Assembly: GCA_011525665.1 (NCBI GenBank)
Contig: WYAU01000088.1
Span: 43,439-107,438, forward strand
Direction: 5' to 3'
DNA length: 64,000 bases
Source of the DNA: Candidatus Brocadia sp.
Lineage (GTDB): Bacteria > Planctomycetota > Brocadiia > Brocadiales > Brocadiaceae
Shown here: piece by piece, positions 17,711 through 26,643 of the stretch
Layout of the letters: each line of letters starts with the position of its first letter
Numbering within the stretch: the stretch's first letter is position 1
Notes under the pieces: generated by a model
What the model was told of the DNA's origin: nothing
The model's database searches: none
The model's input: the letters and a program-made list of their open reading frames with translations, nothing else
Position numbers and translations under genes: made by a program

Positions 17711-19936
17711 TTATTTTACCCGCTCCAGTTTTGCATATGCCAGCATGAGATGTTTTACCCCTCCAACAGTAAAATGAACCTTGACGCTTGCCTTTTCATT
17801 GCTGCCAGAGACCTCCAGTATCCTCCCAATGCCAAAAAGGGGGTGCCTGACTACTTCTCCGTTTAAAAACGCAGAGGAATTTCCTCCCGGAGAGACGCTT
17901 GTAACGTCAGGGGTGTCCGGGACAAAGTCATATGAGTATGATGTTTCCTGATGTGGCTGGTAACTCTTTCCGGAGGAATACGGGTTTTTGGTGTAATGTG
18001 TGTTATAGGGGTAATTTTGGTTTGTTCTGTCAATTTTTACTAAAATTTCATCCGGTATCTCATCCAAAAACCGGGAAGGCCTGCATACGTTCATCTGCCC
18101 GTACCGCATCCTGCGTTTGGCATGGGTAAGAAAGAGTTCCTTCATCGCCCGTGTAATGCCCACGTAACAAAGCCTTCTTTCCTCTTCAATTTCCTCATCG
18201 ACGTCGTCGGATTCGGAATGGGGCAATAACCCCTCCTCCATACCGGTAAGAAAGACAACGGGAAATTCCAGCCCCTTGGCCGTGTGGAGTGTCATGAGTG
18301 TGACCGCTTCAGCAGTGTCTTCCAGTTCATCCGCATCGGAAACGAGCGCCACTTCCTCTAAAAATCCCTGCAAGGTGCTTTCTTCATAGTGTATGTCGTA
18401 TTCATGAGCGGCATTGGCCAGTTCTTCCACGTTGGCAATCCGGTCTTGTGATTCCTTTTCCCCCGACTCACGGAGGAATGAGAAATAATTTGTCTTCTCT
18501 ATTACCCGTTTAATAATGTTTTCTACGGGTGATCTGGGCAGTTGCTGCAGCGCTGAGATGAGTTCGGAAAACCTCGTTATTGACAGGGCCGATTTGCGCG
18601 TAATCTCGGGTATTGAGTCGACCTGCTGCAGGGCATGAAAAAGATCGGTGCCGTGTGCTGCAGCCCATTCTTTCAGCCTTTTCACGGTGGTATTTCCAAT
18701 GCCGCGTATGGGCGTATTGATGGTTCTTTCCAGGGCAACCTCGTCGTGCGGATTGATGCACAATCTGAGATAGGAGAGGACGTCTTTTATTTCCTTTCTT
18801 TGATAAAATTCAACACCCCCGATGATCGTATAAGGGATTCCGGAGTTTTTTAAAGAGATTTCAAGTACACGGGATTGGGCATTGGTGCGGTAAAATAGTG
18901 CAATGTCGGAATATTTAATGCCCCTTTCTTTCAACCCTTTTATTAAAAGGGCGATTTCATCCGCTTCTCCGTGCTCGTCTTCACAGAAAATAACCCTGAT
19001 CTTTTCTCCCAAGGTATTTTCCGTCCACAGGTCCTTCCGTCTTCGGTATTTGTTCTGCTGAATTATGCTGGAAGCTGCATGGAGGATATGTTTTGTAGAG
19101 CGGTAATTCTGCTCCAGCAGCACAACCCTGGCATCAGGATAGTCCTTCTCAAAATCCATAATGTTCCGGATATCTGCCCCGCGCCACCCATAGATGGACT
19201 GATCGGGATCCCCCGTTACGCAGATATTCCGGTATCTGCTTGCCAGGAGCCGTGTAATGGTGTACTGGGAGTAATTGGTGTCCTGATATTCGTCGATGAG
19301 GATAAACCTGAATTTGTCCTGATACATCTCTAAAATATCATGATGGTTTTTAAACAGTTCTATGGTTTTTATCAGGAGGTCGTCAAAATCCAGGGCATTG
19401 TTGGCTTTTAGAAGGGCCTGGTATTTTTTATAAATCCGGGCAACGTTCTGATTGAAATAGCCCGAAGTAGTTGCGGCAAAGGTCTCCGGGTCAAGGAGCC
19501 TGTTTTTGGCATTGCTGAGGGCGCTTACAATGTTGCGGGGTTTCCACTGCGTGGTATCCATCTGAAGGTCGGCCATAATGGACTTAACGCGGTTCAACTG
19601 GTCAGTTGTGTCGTAAATACTGAAATCCCTTGAATATCCCAGCCGGTCGATGGAACTCCTCAGTATCCTCGAGCACATTTTATGAAATGTGGATACCCAG
19701 AGCCCTTTGTGTGACGAAAACTGTTTTACCCGCTCACACATCTCATCGGCGGCCTTGTTGGTAAAGGTAATAGCCAGGATGCTGTAGGGCCTTACGCCCT
19801 GCGACATCAGATAGCCGATACGGCGTGTAATTACCCGGGTTTTCCCGCTGCCAGCCCCTGCCACGACCAAAAGAGGTCCTTCAATGTGGGTAATAGCCTC
19901 ACGTTGTTTGTCGGTTACGTCTTCTAAGAGCAGCAT
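17711..19936 (-). CDS. UvrD/PcrA-type superfamily 1 DNA helicase
   Basis: 741 residues, the size of UvrD/PcrA. It is a 3'-5' helicase for nucleotide excision and mismatch repair and displacement of protein from DNA. Motifs in order: Q motif TDKQREAI, Walker A VAGAGSGKTRVITRR (~residues 27-41), LAITFTNKAADEM (Ia), ILIDEYQDTNYSQY (II), GDPDQSIYGWRGAD (III), LEQNYRST (IV), MTLHTAKGLEFPVVFLTGMEEG (V, split around residue 565) and EERRLCYVGITRAMKEL (VI). The C-terminus has a PcrA-like Tudor-type segment (GEVVRHPLFGIGRILEV). pcrA and uvrD cannot be separated by eye. No clear Shine-Dalgarno precedes ATG 19936. Confidence 0.93.
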   Translation of the reverse strand: MLLLEDVTDKQREAITHIEGPLLVVAGAGSGKTRVITRRIGYLMSQGVRPYSILAITFTNKAADEMCERVKQFSSHKGLWVSTFHKMCSRILRSSIDRLGYSRDFSIYDTTDQLNRVKSIMADLQMDTTQWKPRNIVSALSNAKNRLLDPETFAATTSGYFNQNVARIYKKYQALLKANNALDFDDLLIKTIELFKNHHDILEMYQDKFRFILIDEYQDTNYSQYTITRLLASRYRNICVTGDPDQSIYGWRGADIRNIMDFEKDYPDARVVLLEQNYRSTKHILHAASSIIQQNKYRRRKDLWTENTLGEKIRVIFCEDEHGEADEIALLIKGLKERGIKYSDIALFYRTNAQSRVLEISLKNSGIPYTIIGGVEFYQRKEIKDVLSYLRLCINPHDEVALERTINTPIRGIGNTTVKRLKEWAAAHGTDLFHALQQVDSIPEITRKSALSITRFSELISALQQLPRSPVENIIKRVIEKTNYFSFLRESGEKESQDRIANVEELANAAHEYDIHYEESTLQGFLEEVALVSDADELEDTAEAVTLMTLHTAKGLEFPVVFLTGMEEGLLPHSESDDVDEEIEEERRLCYVGITRAMKELFLTHAKRRMRYGQMNVCRPSRFLDEIPDEILVKIDRTNQNYPYNTHYTKNPYSSGKSYQPHQETSYSYDFVPDTPDVTSVSPGGNSSAFLNGEVVRHPLFGIGRILEVSGSNEKASVKVHFTVGGVKHLMLAYAKLERVK

Positions 19937-20135
19937 ATATTATTAAAGGTTCAAAGTTCTGAAAATTTAAAGTTTAAAATTTTTCATCGTTTCACTTTTC
20001 AGGATAACGGTGGAGAAACGTATTCCTGTTTGTAACGTGTGTAGTGTTAGGAGTTAACCCCATGACGCCACAAAATCTGTGGAATTTAATCCAAAAAATC
20101 TGTGCAATCTGAGAAATCTGGGGTTCCAAACGTTT

Positions 20136-20801
20136 TTATTTTTTTGCAATCAGACTCGCAACGGCCTTTTTGTTGTTTAAAATAAGTTCCCGGTAATAAA
20201 TAATTTTCAGGTCTTTGAAAAGGTCTAAGAGTTCATTCGGTTTCAGTAAGTAATCCTTATTTTTCGGACCCTCGAACCCCCGCTCCCAGTTTTCTATAGT
20301 GTAGGTCTCATAGATAATCATGCCGCCCGGCTTCAGCGCCTCTTTCATCCGAGGGATAAGATCGCGCTGCAGATAATAAAAGCATGCTATCACATCGTAG
20401 GTGTCTTTGGGCAATTGGTAGGTTTCCAGGTCAGCAACAAAGGCATGGATCGTTACATTATGCTCCTTTGCCAGCGCCACGGCTTTTCTGACGGCTATTT
20501 CAGAAATATCGCAGCCATCCACCTCATATCCGTTTTTCGCAAGGAACACGGCGTTACGCCCCTCGCCCATCGCAATGTCCAGCACCCTCCCCCTGGGCAG
20601 GATGTCAATATGCTCTTTCAGGAATTCAACCGGTTCTTTGCCGAAGATATAGGCCTCCGTTTCGTATTTTCTGTCCCAGAATAATTTGTCCTGGTCATTT
20701 GCAAACAATGCTGATACTGTGCTCCAGATGAAAACAGGAGAGAACATTATATACAAAAAAATACTGAAAGAAGGAACAGATTTTTTCACAATTATTTTCA
20801 T
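20136..20801 (-). CDS. SAM-dependent methyltransferase with an N-terminal signal/anchor segment
   Basis: 221 residues from ATG 20801, preceded by AAAGG at ~9 bases. A longer open frame extends to 21059, but that part overlaps purD and is spurious. The core is a class I (TehB-like) methyltransferase: VLDIAMGEGRNAVFLAKNG (SAM-binding motif I, ~residues 75-93), VDGCDIS (motif II) and DVIACFYYLQRDLI (motif IV). Unusually, the first ~38 residues read KK-VPSFSIFLYIMFSPVFIW-ALFAND, a signal peptide or membrane anchor. A methyltransferase outside the cytoplasm would lack obvious SAM supply, so it may be anchored with the domain inside, or act in an internal compartment. It starts 4 bases after the purD stop. 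Confidence 0.8.
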   Translation of the reverse strand: MKIIVKKSVPSFSIFLYIMFSPVFIWSTVSALFANDQDKLFWDRKYETEAYIFGKEPVEFLKEHIDILPRGRVLDIAMGEGRNAVFLAKNGYEVDGCDISEIAVRKAVALAKEHNVTIHAFVADLETYQLPKDTYDVIACFYYLQRDLIPRMKEALKPGGMIIYETYTIENWERGFEGPKNKDYLLKPNELLDLFKDLKIIYYRELILNNKKAVASLIAKK

Positions 20802-20805
20802 CTTG

Positions 20806-22083
20806 CTAAGCCTTTCGATAAATAGCCTTTGCGCCGATGTCTCTTCGGTAGTGTGCCCCCTCGAAAGATATTTTCTGAATTGCACGGTAAACAGTCTCCT
20901 GTGCCTCTGATACATCTTTCCCCAGTGCAGTGACACCCAGGACGCGCCCGCCACTGGTGATAAACCTTCCGTCTTTCTTGGAAGTTCCCGCATGAAATAC
21001 CTGGACGTTATCCATTCCTCGGATGGTTTCAAGTCCTGAAATGGGGAATCCTTTTTCATATTTATCCGGGTAGCCCCTAGAGGCCATCACTACGCAGATC
21101 GAAGCGCAGTCATTCCATTCAACTTCTGTATTTTCTAAGGTATTCTTTACCGTTGACACGAGGAGCGGGACTAAGTCACTCTTCATCCTCATGAGCAGCG
21201 CCTGCGTCTCCGGATCGCCAAACCGGGCGTTAAATTCAAGCACTTTTGGGCCGGCGCTTGTGATGATTAATCCTGCATAAATGACACCCTTATAGGGACG
21301 GTTTTCTCTCTTCATGGCATGAATGACGGGCACAAGGATGTTTTCCTCTATGGAAAGCTGCATATCGTCTGTTATTAATGGCACCGGTGAGTATGCCCCC
21401 ATACCGCCGGTATTTGGCCCCTTGTCTCCGTCACAGATAGCTTTATGATCTTGCACGGATGGGAGGGGCAGAATGGTGTTTCCATCGGTAATTGCAAGGA
21501 TGGAGACTTCTTCTCCCGGAAGAAATTCTTCAATGACTACCCTGTCGCCTGCGTGTCCGAAGACCTTTTCCTTCATGATATCATCGATGTGTTTGGTTGC
21601 CTCTTCCGGGGTCTTGCAAATAAACACCCCTTTTCCCCTCGCCAATCCATCGGCCTTAATAACTACGGGGAATTCACATGTTGCTATATGCCTTTTCGCC
21701 TGTTTTACGTCATCAAAGACCTTAAAATCTGCGGTAGGGATGCCGTGTTTTCTCATAAGGGTTTTTGCGAAGGCCTTGCTCCCTTCGATAACCGCTGCCC
21801 TTTTACTGGGTCCGAAAATATGCAGATGTCCTTCCATAAATCTGTCTACGATGCCGGATAGTAAGGCATCTTCCGGACCGACGATGGTCAAATCGATTTT
21901 TTGTTTCATCGCGAAGGTATAAAGACCATCGATATTTTCCGCCTCTATGTCGATGCATTCAGCAATTTCAGCAATTCCCGGATTTCCCGGTGCGCAGAAT
22001 ATCTTTTTTACCATGGGTGATTGTGCAATCTTCCATGCCAGGGCGTGCTCCCGTCCCCCGTTTCCGATAATCAATATTTTCAT
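20806..22083 (-). CDS. purD: Phosphoribosylamine-glycine ligase (GARS)
   Basis: 425 residues from ATG 22083, preceded by AAGGTGG; a GTG at 22095 would add four residues. PurD catalyses the ATP-dependent joining of 5-phosphoribosylamine and glycine in purine synthesis. It begins MKILIIGNGGREHALAW, the canonical N-terminus. The ATP-grasp core shows PVVIKADGLARGKGV (~135-149), EEFLPGEEVS, DGDKGPNTGGMGAYSP (~220-235) and EFNARFGDPETQ (~287-298). It is followed at 4 bases by the methyltransferase gene. Confidence 0.95.
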   Translation of the reverse strand: MKILIIGNGGREHALAWKIAQSPMVKKIFCAPGNPGIAEIAECIDIEAENIDGLYTFAMKQKIDLTIVGPEDALLSGIVDRFMEGHLHIFGPSKRAAVIEGSKAFAKTLMRKHGIPTADFKVFDDVKQAKRHIATCEFPVVIKADGLARGKGVFICKTPEEATKHIDDIMKEKVFGHAGDRVVIEEFLPGEEVSILAITDGNTILPLPSVQDHKAICDGDKGPNTGGMGAYSPVPLITDDMQLSIEENILVPVIHAMKRENRPYKGVIYAGLIITSAGPKVLEFNARFGDPETQALLMRMKSDLVPLLVSTVKNTLENTEVEWNDCASICVVMASRGYPDKYEKGFPISGLETIRGMDNVQVFHAGTSKKDGRFITSGGRVLGVTALGKDVSEAQETVYRAIQKISFEGAHYRRDIGAKAIYRKA

Positions 22084-22365
22084 GGGCTTTTCCACCTTGT
22101 TTGTTTAGATCATTAAATCTGTAAACATATCCAAAGGCATCTATTTTTTGAAAATCTCGGCTAATCTCCTTACAATTGTCATTAAAATGCCTAGGCACTG
22201 TTTGTTAGTCCATATTTAAAGAATTGCAGCGCCTGGATAAAATAAATACAGGTCAGACAATAACGAGTCCCGGAAGGATGAAAGAATCTAGCCAGAGGTG
22301 AAAAACCCCTGGAGAAAAGACTATTGTATCAGAAGCGGTGGAGAAAAAGGAAAGTTTTTTTGTCC

Positions 22366-22393
22366 TTGACAGTTCAGTATGTGCTGATATACT
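22366..22393 (+). promoter_or_regulatory. Predicted promoter of the initiator tRNA gene
   Basis: Perfect TTGACA at 22366-22371, a 16-base spacer and TATACT at 22388-22393. The tRNA begins about 52 bases later. The remainder of the gap 22096-22365 shows no other feature. Confidence 0.7.
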
Positions 22394-22452
22394 GATTAAA
22401 TAATAGTTCCCGATTCTTGGAATATACAGCCAGCTAAATATTTACGCAATAA

Positions 22453-22529
<77 letters not shown>

Positions 22530-22955
22530 ATAAAATCAAGGGTTTGCGGTTACACCGCAGCCCTCAGGATTTTTATCCATCATCTCCTTGAAGGTGCTAT
22601 CAGCACACTGATTAACATCAAACCATAATGATTGGTAGTTCAATCCAAACGTCCGTGACCCTCTAAGCGAATCGGCTTTCTAAGCCGATTCGGTGTGTGC
22701 TTAACGTATGTACTTTAAAACGTATAACAACTAAATTTTTGTTACAGTCTACTTTCCGGTACTTGTTTAGGCAATAAAGTATTTGGCAAAATTTTATTGT
22801 TAAAGTTTTCATCAACCAAAAGTAATGTGACTTACCCTTTATTATCTTTCTTCTAAGCCCCACACAGTATGATACTTGCACTCCACACCGTATGTGATAG
22901 ACTCCCTTTAATTTTCACCTTCCTCTCTAATCTCTTGTAAATCATAATACTTTAG
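22530..22955. other. Gap between tRNA-fMet and the restriction-locus relics
   Basis: About 425 bases without a credible gene. It holds a weak hairpin just after the tRNA (AGGGTTTGCGG..ACCGCAGCCCT) and one strong hairpin (22668-22692). No integrase and no repeat of the tRNA 3' end was seen here. Confidence 0.5.
22668..22692. repeat. Perfect 11-bp hairpin with 3-base loop
   Basis: CGAATCGGCTT (22668-22678) and AAGCCGATTCG (22682-22692) are perfectly complementary around TCT. There is no following T run. It may be a repeat-element hairpin or part of an RNA terminator for the upstream tRNA transcript. Confidence 0.6.
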
Positions 22956-23674
22956 TTTTTTGAAGAACTCTATGAAAAGCTGAAAGAAGGCAGAGGCGAC
23001 TATGAAGGGGCAGACCCGGAGGATAAAAACGAGTACACAGCCGAAAAGGTCTTTTATGTGCCACCTGCACGATGGAAATGGTTACAGGGCGGGACAAAGT
23101 TGCCGACCATTGGCAAGGATATCGACGATGCCATGGATGCCATTGAAAAAGATAATCCGTCACTCAAAGGGGTGTTGCCAAAGGTGTTTGCCCAGGAGAA
23201 GTTAGACAAGCAGAGTTTAGGCGGTTTGATTGACCTTCCGGGCAGGCAGGCTTTGTGCTGGCAAAGGGTTCGCTGACCACTAAGACCAACAATGAAGGCG
23301 AGATACTGTTTATTGATGCCCGCAATATGGGACATCTGATTAACCGCAAAAACCGCGAGTTGTCTGATGATAATATTGCCCTGATCGCAACCACTTATCA
23401 CAACTGGCGTACTTCGACAAGCTCAGCACCCGGCGAATACAAGGACGTGCAGGGCTTTTGCAAATTGGCCTCACTGGATGAAGTAAAGGCCTTGAACTGT
23501 GTATTAACACCGGGCAGGTATATTGGCTTGCCCGACGATGAAGATGATTTCAACTTTACGGAAAGGTTTATTGCCTTAAAAGCTGAACTGGAAAAACAGA
23601 TTGCGGAGGAAATCACACTTAATGCCTTGATAAAAGACAACTTGTCCCGCATAAAACTACCGGAGGGAAAGTAA
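22956..23674 (+). pseudogene. hsdM: Type I restriction-modification methyltransferase (HsdM) relic
   Basis: Two reading frames together give recognisable HsdM pieces. The first (22956-23276) reads EYTAEKVFYVPPARW, then PTIGKDIDDAMDAIEKDNPSLKG and LDKQSLGGLIDL, from the region before the SAM-binding site. The second (about 23243-23674) reads GFVLAKGSLTT, EILFIDARNMG and FCKLAS through LTPGRYIGL, the C-terminal part. The GxG SAM motif and the catalytic NPPF motif that should lie between them are missing, with a frameshift near 23240. A second junction (NNEGEILF) appears to join two GE-I segments that are normally ~50 residues apart. The N-terminus is also absent. It cannot encode an active methylase. 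Confidence 0.8.
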
Positions 23675-23689
23675 ACTTAGCCTTTTATT

Positions 23690-23779
23690 CATGTAAAGCA
23701 GGCAGAGGAAATATGCAACCTGAGCACAAAAGCTGCTAATGGACTGGTTAACCTGCTTGTGCAACAAGGCATTTGGTAA
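23690..23779 (+). pseudogene. Possible C-terminal remnant of a Fic-family or winged-helix protein
   Basis: The frame reads AEEICNLSTKAANGLVNLLVQQGIW and stops at 23777-23779. This resembles the winged-helix tail of Fic-domain proteins, in which a helix-turn-helix ends in a ...L-x-x-L-G-I-L pattern. Fic and RhuM genes commonly sit inside type I restriction loci (general knowledge), which supports the call. The IS256-type fragment begins immediately after. The match is short, so this is tentative. Confidence 0.4.
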
Positions 23780-23781
23780 TG

Positions 23782-24299
23782 TCAACAATTTTGTGTAAAT
23801 TCTTTTTCAACAATTTGTTTAAAGAAGGGCAAATTTGCATTCACCTTTCCAACAGGAGTTGTTCTCCATGCGAGTTCCATTTTTAATGAGATAAAGGCCA
23901 AGAGCCGATAACAAGAATTTTCCCCAGCTACAATCTCCATAGACTTTGTCCTTCTTTTAAACTCCTTGTTTAATCTCTCGATAATAGTTGTTGTCCTGAG
24001 AGATATCCACTCTTCCTGAGGGAACGAGAAAAAAGTAAGGCACGAATCTATTGAATTTTCAAAACACTTCACTGCTGATGGGCATTCTGCCTGCCAGTCC
24101 TTTTGAAATATATCATAAAACTGAAGCGCCTTTTCTTTCGTTGATGCATAGAAAATCGAACGCAGATCATCGGCCATTGCCTTTTTCTGTTTTCTCGGAA
24201 CCTTAGCCAAAACATTTCTCGCAACATGAACCTGGCATCTTTGAGTTTTAAAATGAGGAAATTCCTCCTGGAACACCTTCTCCAATCCAGGAAGAGATT
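23782..24299 (-). mobile_element. IS256-family transposase, C-terminal fragment
   Basis: About 172 residues of a DDE transposase of the IS256/mutator family, normally ~400 residues. Recognisable segments are RCQVHVARNVLAKVP, KKAMADDLRSIFYA, LRTTTIIERLNKEFKRRTK (containing the catalytic Glu) and the C-terminal helices. The frame is in register upstream of the first ATG (SLPGLEKVFQEEF) but meets a stop near 24300, where RhuM-like sequence starts abruptly, so the N-terminal half and both DDE aspartates are gone. It is an inactive IS relic. Confidence 0.85.
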
Positions 24300-24308
24300 T
24301 TTAAGAGC

Positions 24309-24428
24309 AGAGAACTACAGGAGGATGCAACTATTCGAAAAATTCGAATAGTTCAAAGAGAGGGTAGCCGTGATGTGTCCCGTGACGTTGATTTCTATAA
24401 TTTAGATGCCATTATAGCCGTTGGCTAA
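24309..24428 (+). pseudogene. RhuM-family protein fragment
   Basis: The frame reads EDATIRKIRIVQREGSRDVS, then RDVDFYNLDAIIAVG and a stop. The pattern Q-x-E-G-x-R-x-V-x-R ... YNLD-x-I-I-x-V-G-Y is characteristic of RhuM-family (virulence/cell-filamentation-like) proteins often encoded between hsdM and hsdS/hsdR. The stop falls exactly where GYRV would continue, and the N-terminus is cut by the IS fragment. Only ~40 residues survive. Confidence 0.65.
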
Positions 24429-24608
24429 AAAGGCTATTCAGCCGAACAAAGGCCACATGACCACCTCATTATTGATGAAGGTTGTTTGTAGATGAAAAGC
24501 GATGAGTCAATAAGCCACAGGATGACGACCTGATTGTAAATGAGGGACAATAAACCCACGAATCCAAAAGGACTACCTTTTCATAAAAATCCGGGGATAA
24601 ACAAGAAT

Positions 24609-24707
24609 CGCTCCGTTAGGAGCGGTCTGTTTGTAGCATTAAAATTTAAACATAAATAAAGCTCCATAGGAGCGACCTGTTTTTAGGAATTGCAGGAGCG
24701 ACCGAAA
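24609..24707 (+). repeat. REP-like palindromes next to the Y1 transposase
   Basis: Two short hairpins with a common tail: CGCTCC-gtta-GGAGCG followed by GTCTGTTTGTAG (24609-24636), and GCTCC-ata-GGAGC followed by GACCTGTTTTTAG (24661-24686). A third half-copy GGAGCGACCGAAAT (24695-24708) ends at the tnpA start codon. Such palindromes are typical targets of REP-associated tyrosine transposases. Confidence 0.75.
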
Positions 24708-24708
24708 T

Positions 24709-25227
24709 ATGCCAAATACCTATTCGCAAATTTATATTCAAATTGTCTTTGCGGTAAAAGGCAGGCTGAATCTTATCCCAAAACAATACCGGGAAGAATT
24801 GCATAAATATATTACAGGCATTGTGCAGAACCACGAACAAAAAATGATTTCGGTTTTTTGCATCCCCGACCATACACATCTGCTGGTTGGATTAAAACCA
24901 TCCACTGCCATTTCTGATTTGGCAAGGGATATAAAAGCCGGTTCTTCAAATTTCATCAATGGTAACAAGTGGATGCCTGGCAAATTCAATTGGCAGGAAG
25001 GATTTGGCGCTTTTTCTTATTCCAGAAGCCACATTGACTCGGTTATCAAATATATTCTAAATCAGGAGGAGCATCACGGAAAGAAAACTTTTAAGGAAGA
25101 GTACCGCGAATTTTTGAAGAAATATGAAATCAAATATGCTCCTCTGGGAGAGGGTCTGATGAAACATCAGATTACGTCTGGCGCGCAATTTTTACTGTAC
25201 TGTGCATGCTACGCTGTATGTGGATAA
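24709..25227 (+). CDS. REP-associated tyrosine transposase (IS200/Y1-like, TnpA_REP), C-terminus altered
   Basis: 172 residues. The Y1 HUH core is complete: YSQIYIQIVFAV at the N-terminus, the H-x-H motif in PDHTHLLVGL (~residues 62-71), WQEGFGAFSYSRSHIDSVIKYI with the likely catalytic Tyr, and NQEEHHGKKTFKEEY. Family members usually end shortly after FLKKYEI-Y with an acidic-aromatic tail. Here, after ~residue 144, the frame continues into DNA that in another frame is an hsdR relic, so the last ~28 residues are foreign. Nicking and joining of single-stranded REP DNA is the family function; whether this copy is active is uncertain. Confidence 0.85.
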   Translation: MPNTYSQIYIQIVFAVKGRLNLIPKQYREELHKYITGIVQNHEQKMISVFCIPDHTHLLVGLKPSTAISDLARDIKAGSSNFINGNKWMPGKFNWQEGFGAFSYSRSHIDSVIKYILNQEEHHGKKTFKEEYREFLKKYEIKYAPLGEGLMKHQITSGAQFLLYCACYAVCG

Positions 25228-25335
25228 ACTAACTCATGAAAGGCTACAACCTGATGTAAGCCATAGCAAGGGTAAACAAAGATAATCAAAGATAAGCCCG
25301 GTGGTTTCGTGGTGGATTGTTTAGGTATTGCATAG
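25180..25335 (+). pseudogene. hsdR: Type I restriction enzyme HsdR relic (helicase motif VI region)
   Basis: Three short in-register pieces separated by a stop and small frameshifts match HsdR: LHATLYVDK (25203-25229), then LMKGYNLM-stop-AIARVNK (25233-25280) and KDKPGGFVVDCLGIA (25288-25332). In intact HsdR these form one block in which NLMQAIARVNR is helicase motif VI. The in-frame TAA at the Gln codon and the shifts show decay. The first part is overlapped in another frame by the tail of the Y1 transposase ORF. Confidence 0.75.
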
Positions 25336-25887
25336 CATGAAAGAGTACCCTCAATATTGTTCAGTGTGGGTTTCTGTGATAAGTTCCCCAGTGAATCCTT
25401 ATGGGATATAACTGCGTTTTGTCTGAAGGAGAACGAGGCGGACGCCTATCTGGTGCACGACCGGCACAAGGACCTGCACGGGAACCCATAGAGGCATTGC
25501 AGATAAAGTTACCAGCGGTATTCCCGATCCGGAACATACCGGTAGTCACAAAAAAAACTTCCCAATCACCGAAAAGGTCAATAAAAATAAGGCGTTCGTG
25601 GCCTTTTTATTTTTCACCTTGGGGTGAACATCCGGTATAATGCTTACAACAAATACTTATTTGAAAGTCCGGACAGTAGTGGTAAATTATTACAAAAAAT
25701 ATTTGAATACGAAAGATTTGTTCAATAAAATAAATTATTTGCGACAGGCATGGACGAACAAGTTTGTCCATACTGCCCTTTTCTGGTATTCGTTTTATTC
25801 GTAGGTATGAAGTCCCTGATTTTCCTTGTGTTCCGTGTTCAGTGGAGAAAAGAGAAGTCTGGATAATTTCATGGTTGAAAGTATTAT
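25336..25887. other. Gap between the restriction-locus scar and kdsB
   Basis: About 550 bases with no recognised gene. A small hairpin with T-rich flank (AATAAGGC..GGCCTTTTT around 25585-25612) could terminate transcription from the accessory region. A GC-rich segment at 25430-25530 stands out in composition but was not identified. Confidence 0.4.
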
Positions 25888-26643
25888 ATGAAGGCGGTTG
25901 TCGTAATTCCCGCGCGGTATGCGTCGACCAGATTGCCTTCTAAATTAATCCTGCCGGAAGTCAAGTCCGTTACGGGAAGGTACATCATAGAACATGTCTA
26001 CCATCAGGTAAAGCAGGCAAGGCGAATTGAAAAAGTAATCATTGCTACGGATAGCGAGCTTATCTACGATATAGTGAAAGGGTTCGGTGGCGATGTGGAA
26101 ATGACTTCCGTGGTGCACGCCTCGGGGACAGACCGTATTGCGGAGGTCGCAGACAGATTAGCGGCAGATGTCATAGTAAACGTGCAGGGGGATGAACCCG
26201 AAATGAATGCGGCTATGGTCGACCAGGTCGTAGATGCTTTAGTGGACGATAAGGTTGCTGTCATGGCGACCCTTGCGCACAGGATAAAAGATGCCGCAGA
26301 ATTAGCTAATCCAAATGTGGTAAAGGTTGTGCTGGATAATTTTGGGTATGCGCTCTATTTCTCCCGTTCGCAGATACCGCATGTGCGAGACAGTAAAGAT
26401 CCCATCAGTGAACCAGGCACGGCTTTTCTGAGGCATCTAGGGATTTATGCGTATCAGAGGGATTTTTTGTTAAAATACTCCAGGCTTCCGGCATCACCTT
26501 TGGAACAGAGTGAAAAGCTGGAGCAACTCAGGGCACTCTCCAACGGATACAAGATAAAGGTGGCGATTACACCGTATACCTCCAGAGGTATTGACACAAG
26601 GGATGATTTGATGGCATTTTTGGAAAAATACAAACATGACTAA
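25888..26643 (+). CDS. kdsB: 3-deoxy-manno-octulosonate cytidylyltransferase
   Basis: 251 residues, full family length. It activates KDO with CTP to CMP-KDO for the lipopolysaccharide inner core. It begins [16 protein letters not shown] (nucleotide-binding loop, ~residues 4-19) and contains [20 protein letters not shown] (~97-106; Asp binds metal) and [12 protein letters not shown]. The last bases overlap pyrG, which makes the CTP that KdsB uses, so the pair is likely co-expressed. With LpxA and LpxC in the same window it supports a Gram-negative type outer membrane. Confidence 0.95.
   Translation: MKAVVVIPARYASTRLPSKLILPEVKSVTGRYIIEHVYHQVKQARRIEKVIIATDSELIYDIVKGFGGDVEMTSVVHASGTDRIAEVADRLAADVIVNVQGDEPEMNAAMVDQVVDALVDDKVAVMATLAHRIKDAAELANPNVVKVVLDNFGYALYFSRSQIPHVRDSKDPISEPGTAFLRHLGIYAYQRDFLLKYSRLPASPLEQSEKLEQLRALSNGYKIKVAITPYTSRGIDTRDDLMAFLEKYKHD

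Noticed and set aside
20802..21059. N-terminal extension of the methyltransferase frame
   Set aside because: These codons lie wholly inside purD on the same strand in another frame, and the start at 20801 has a ribosome-binding site and signal peptide.
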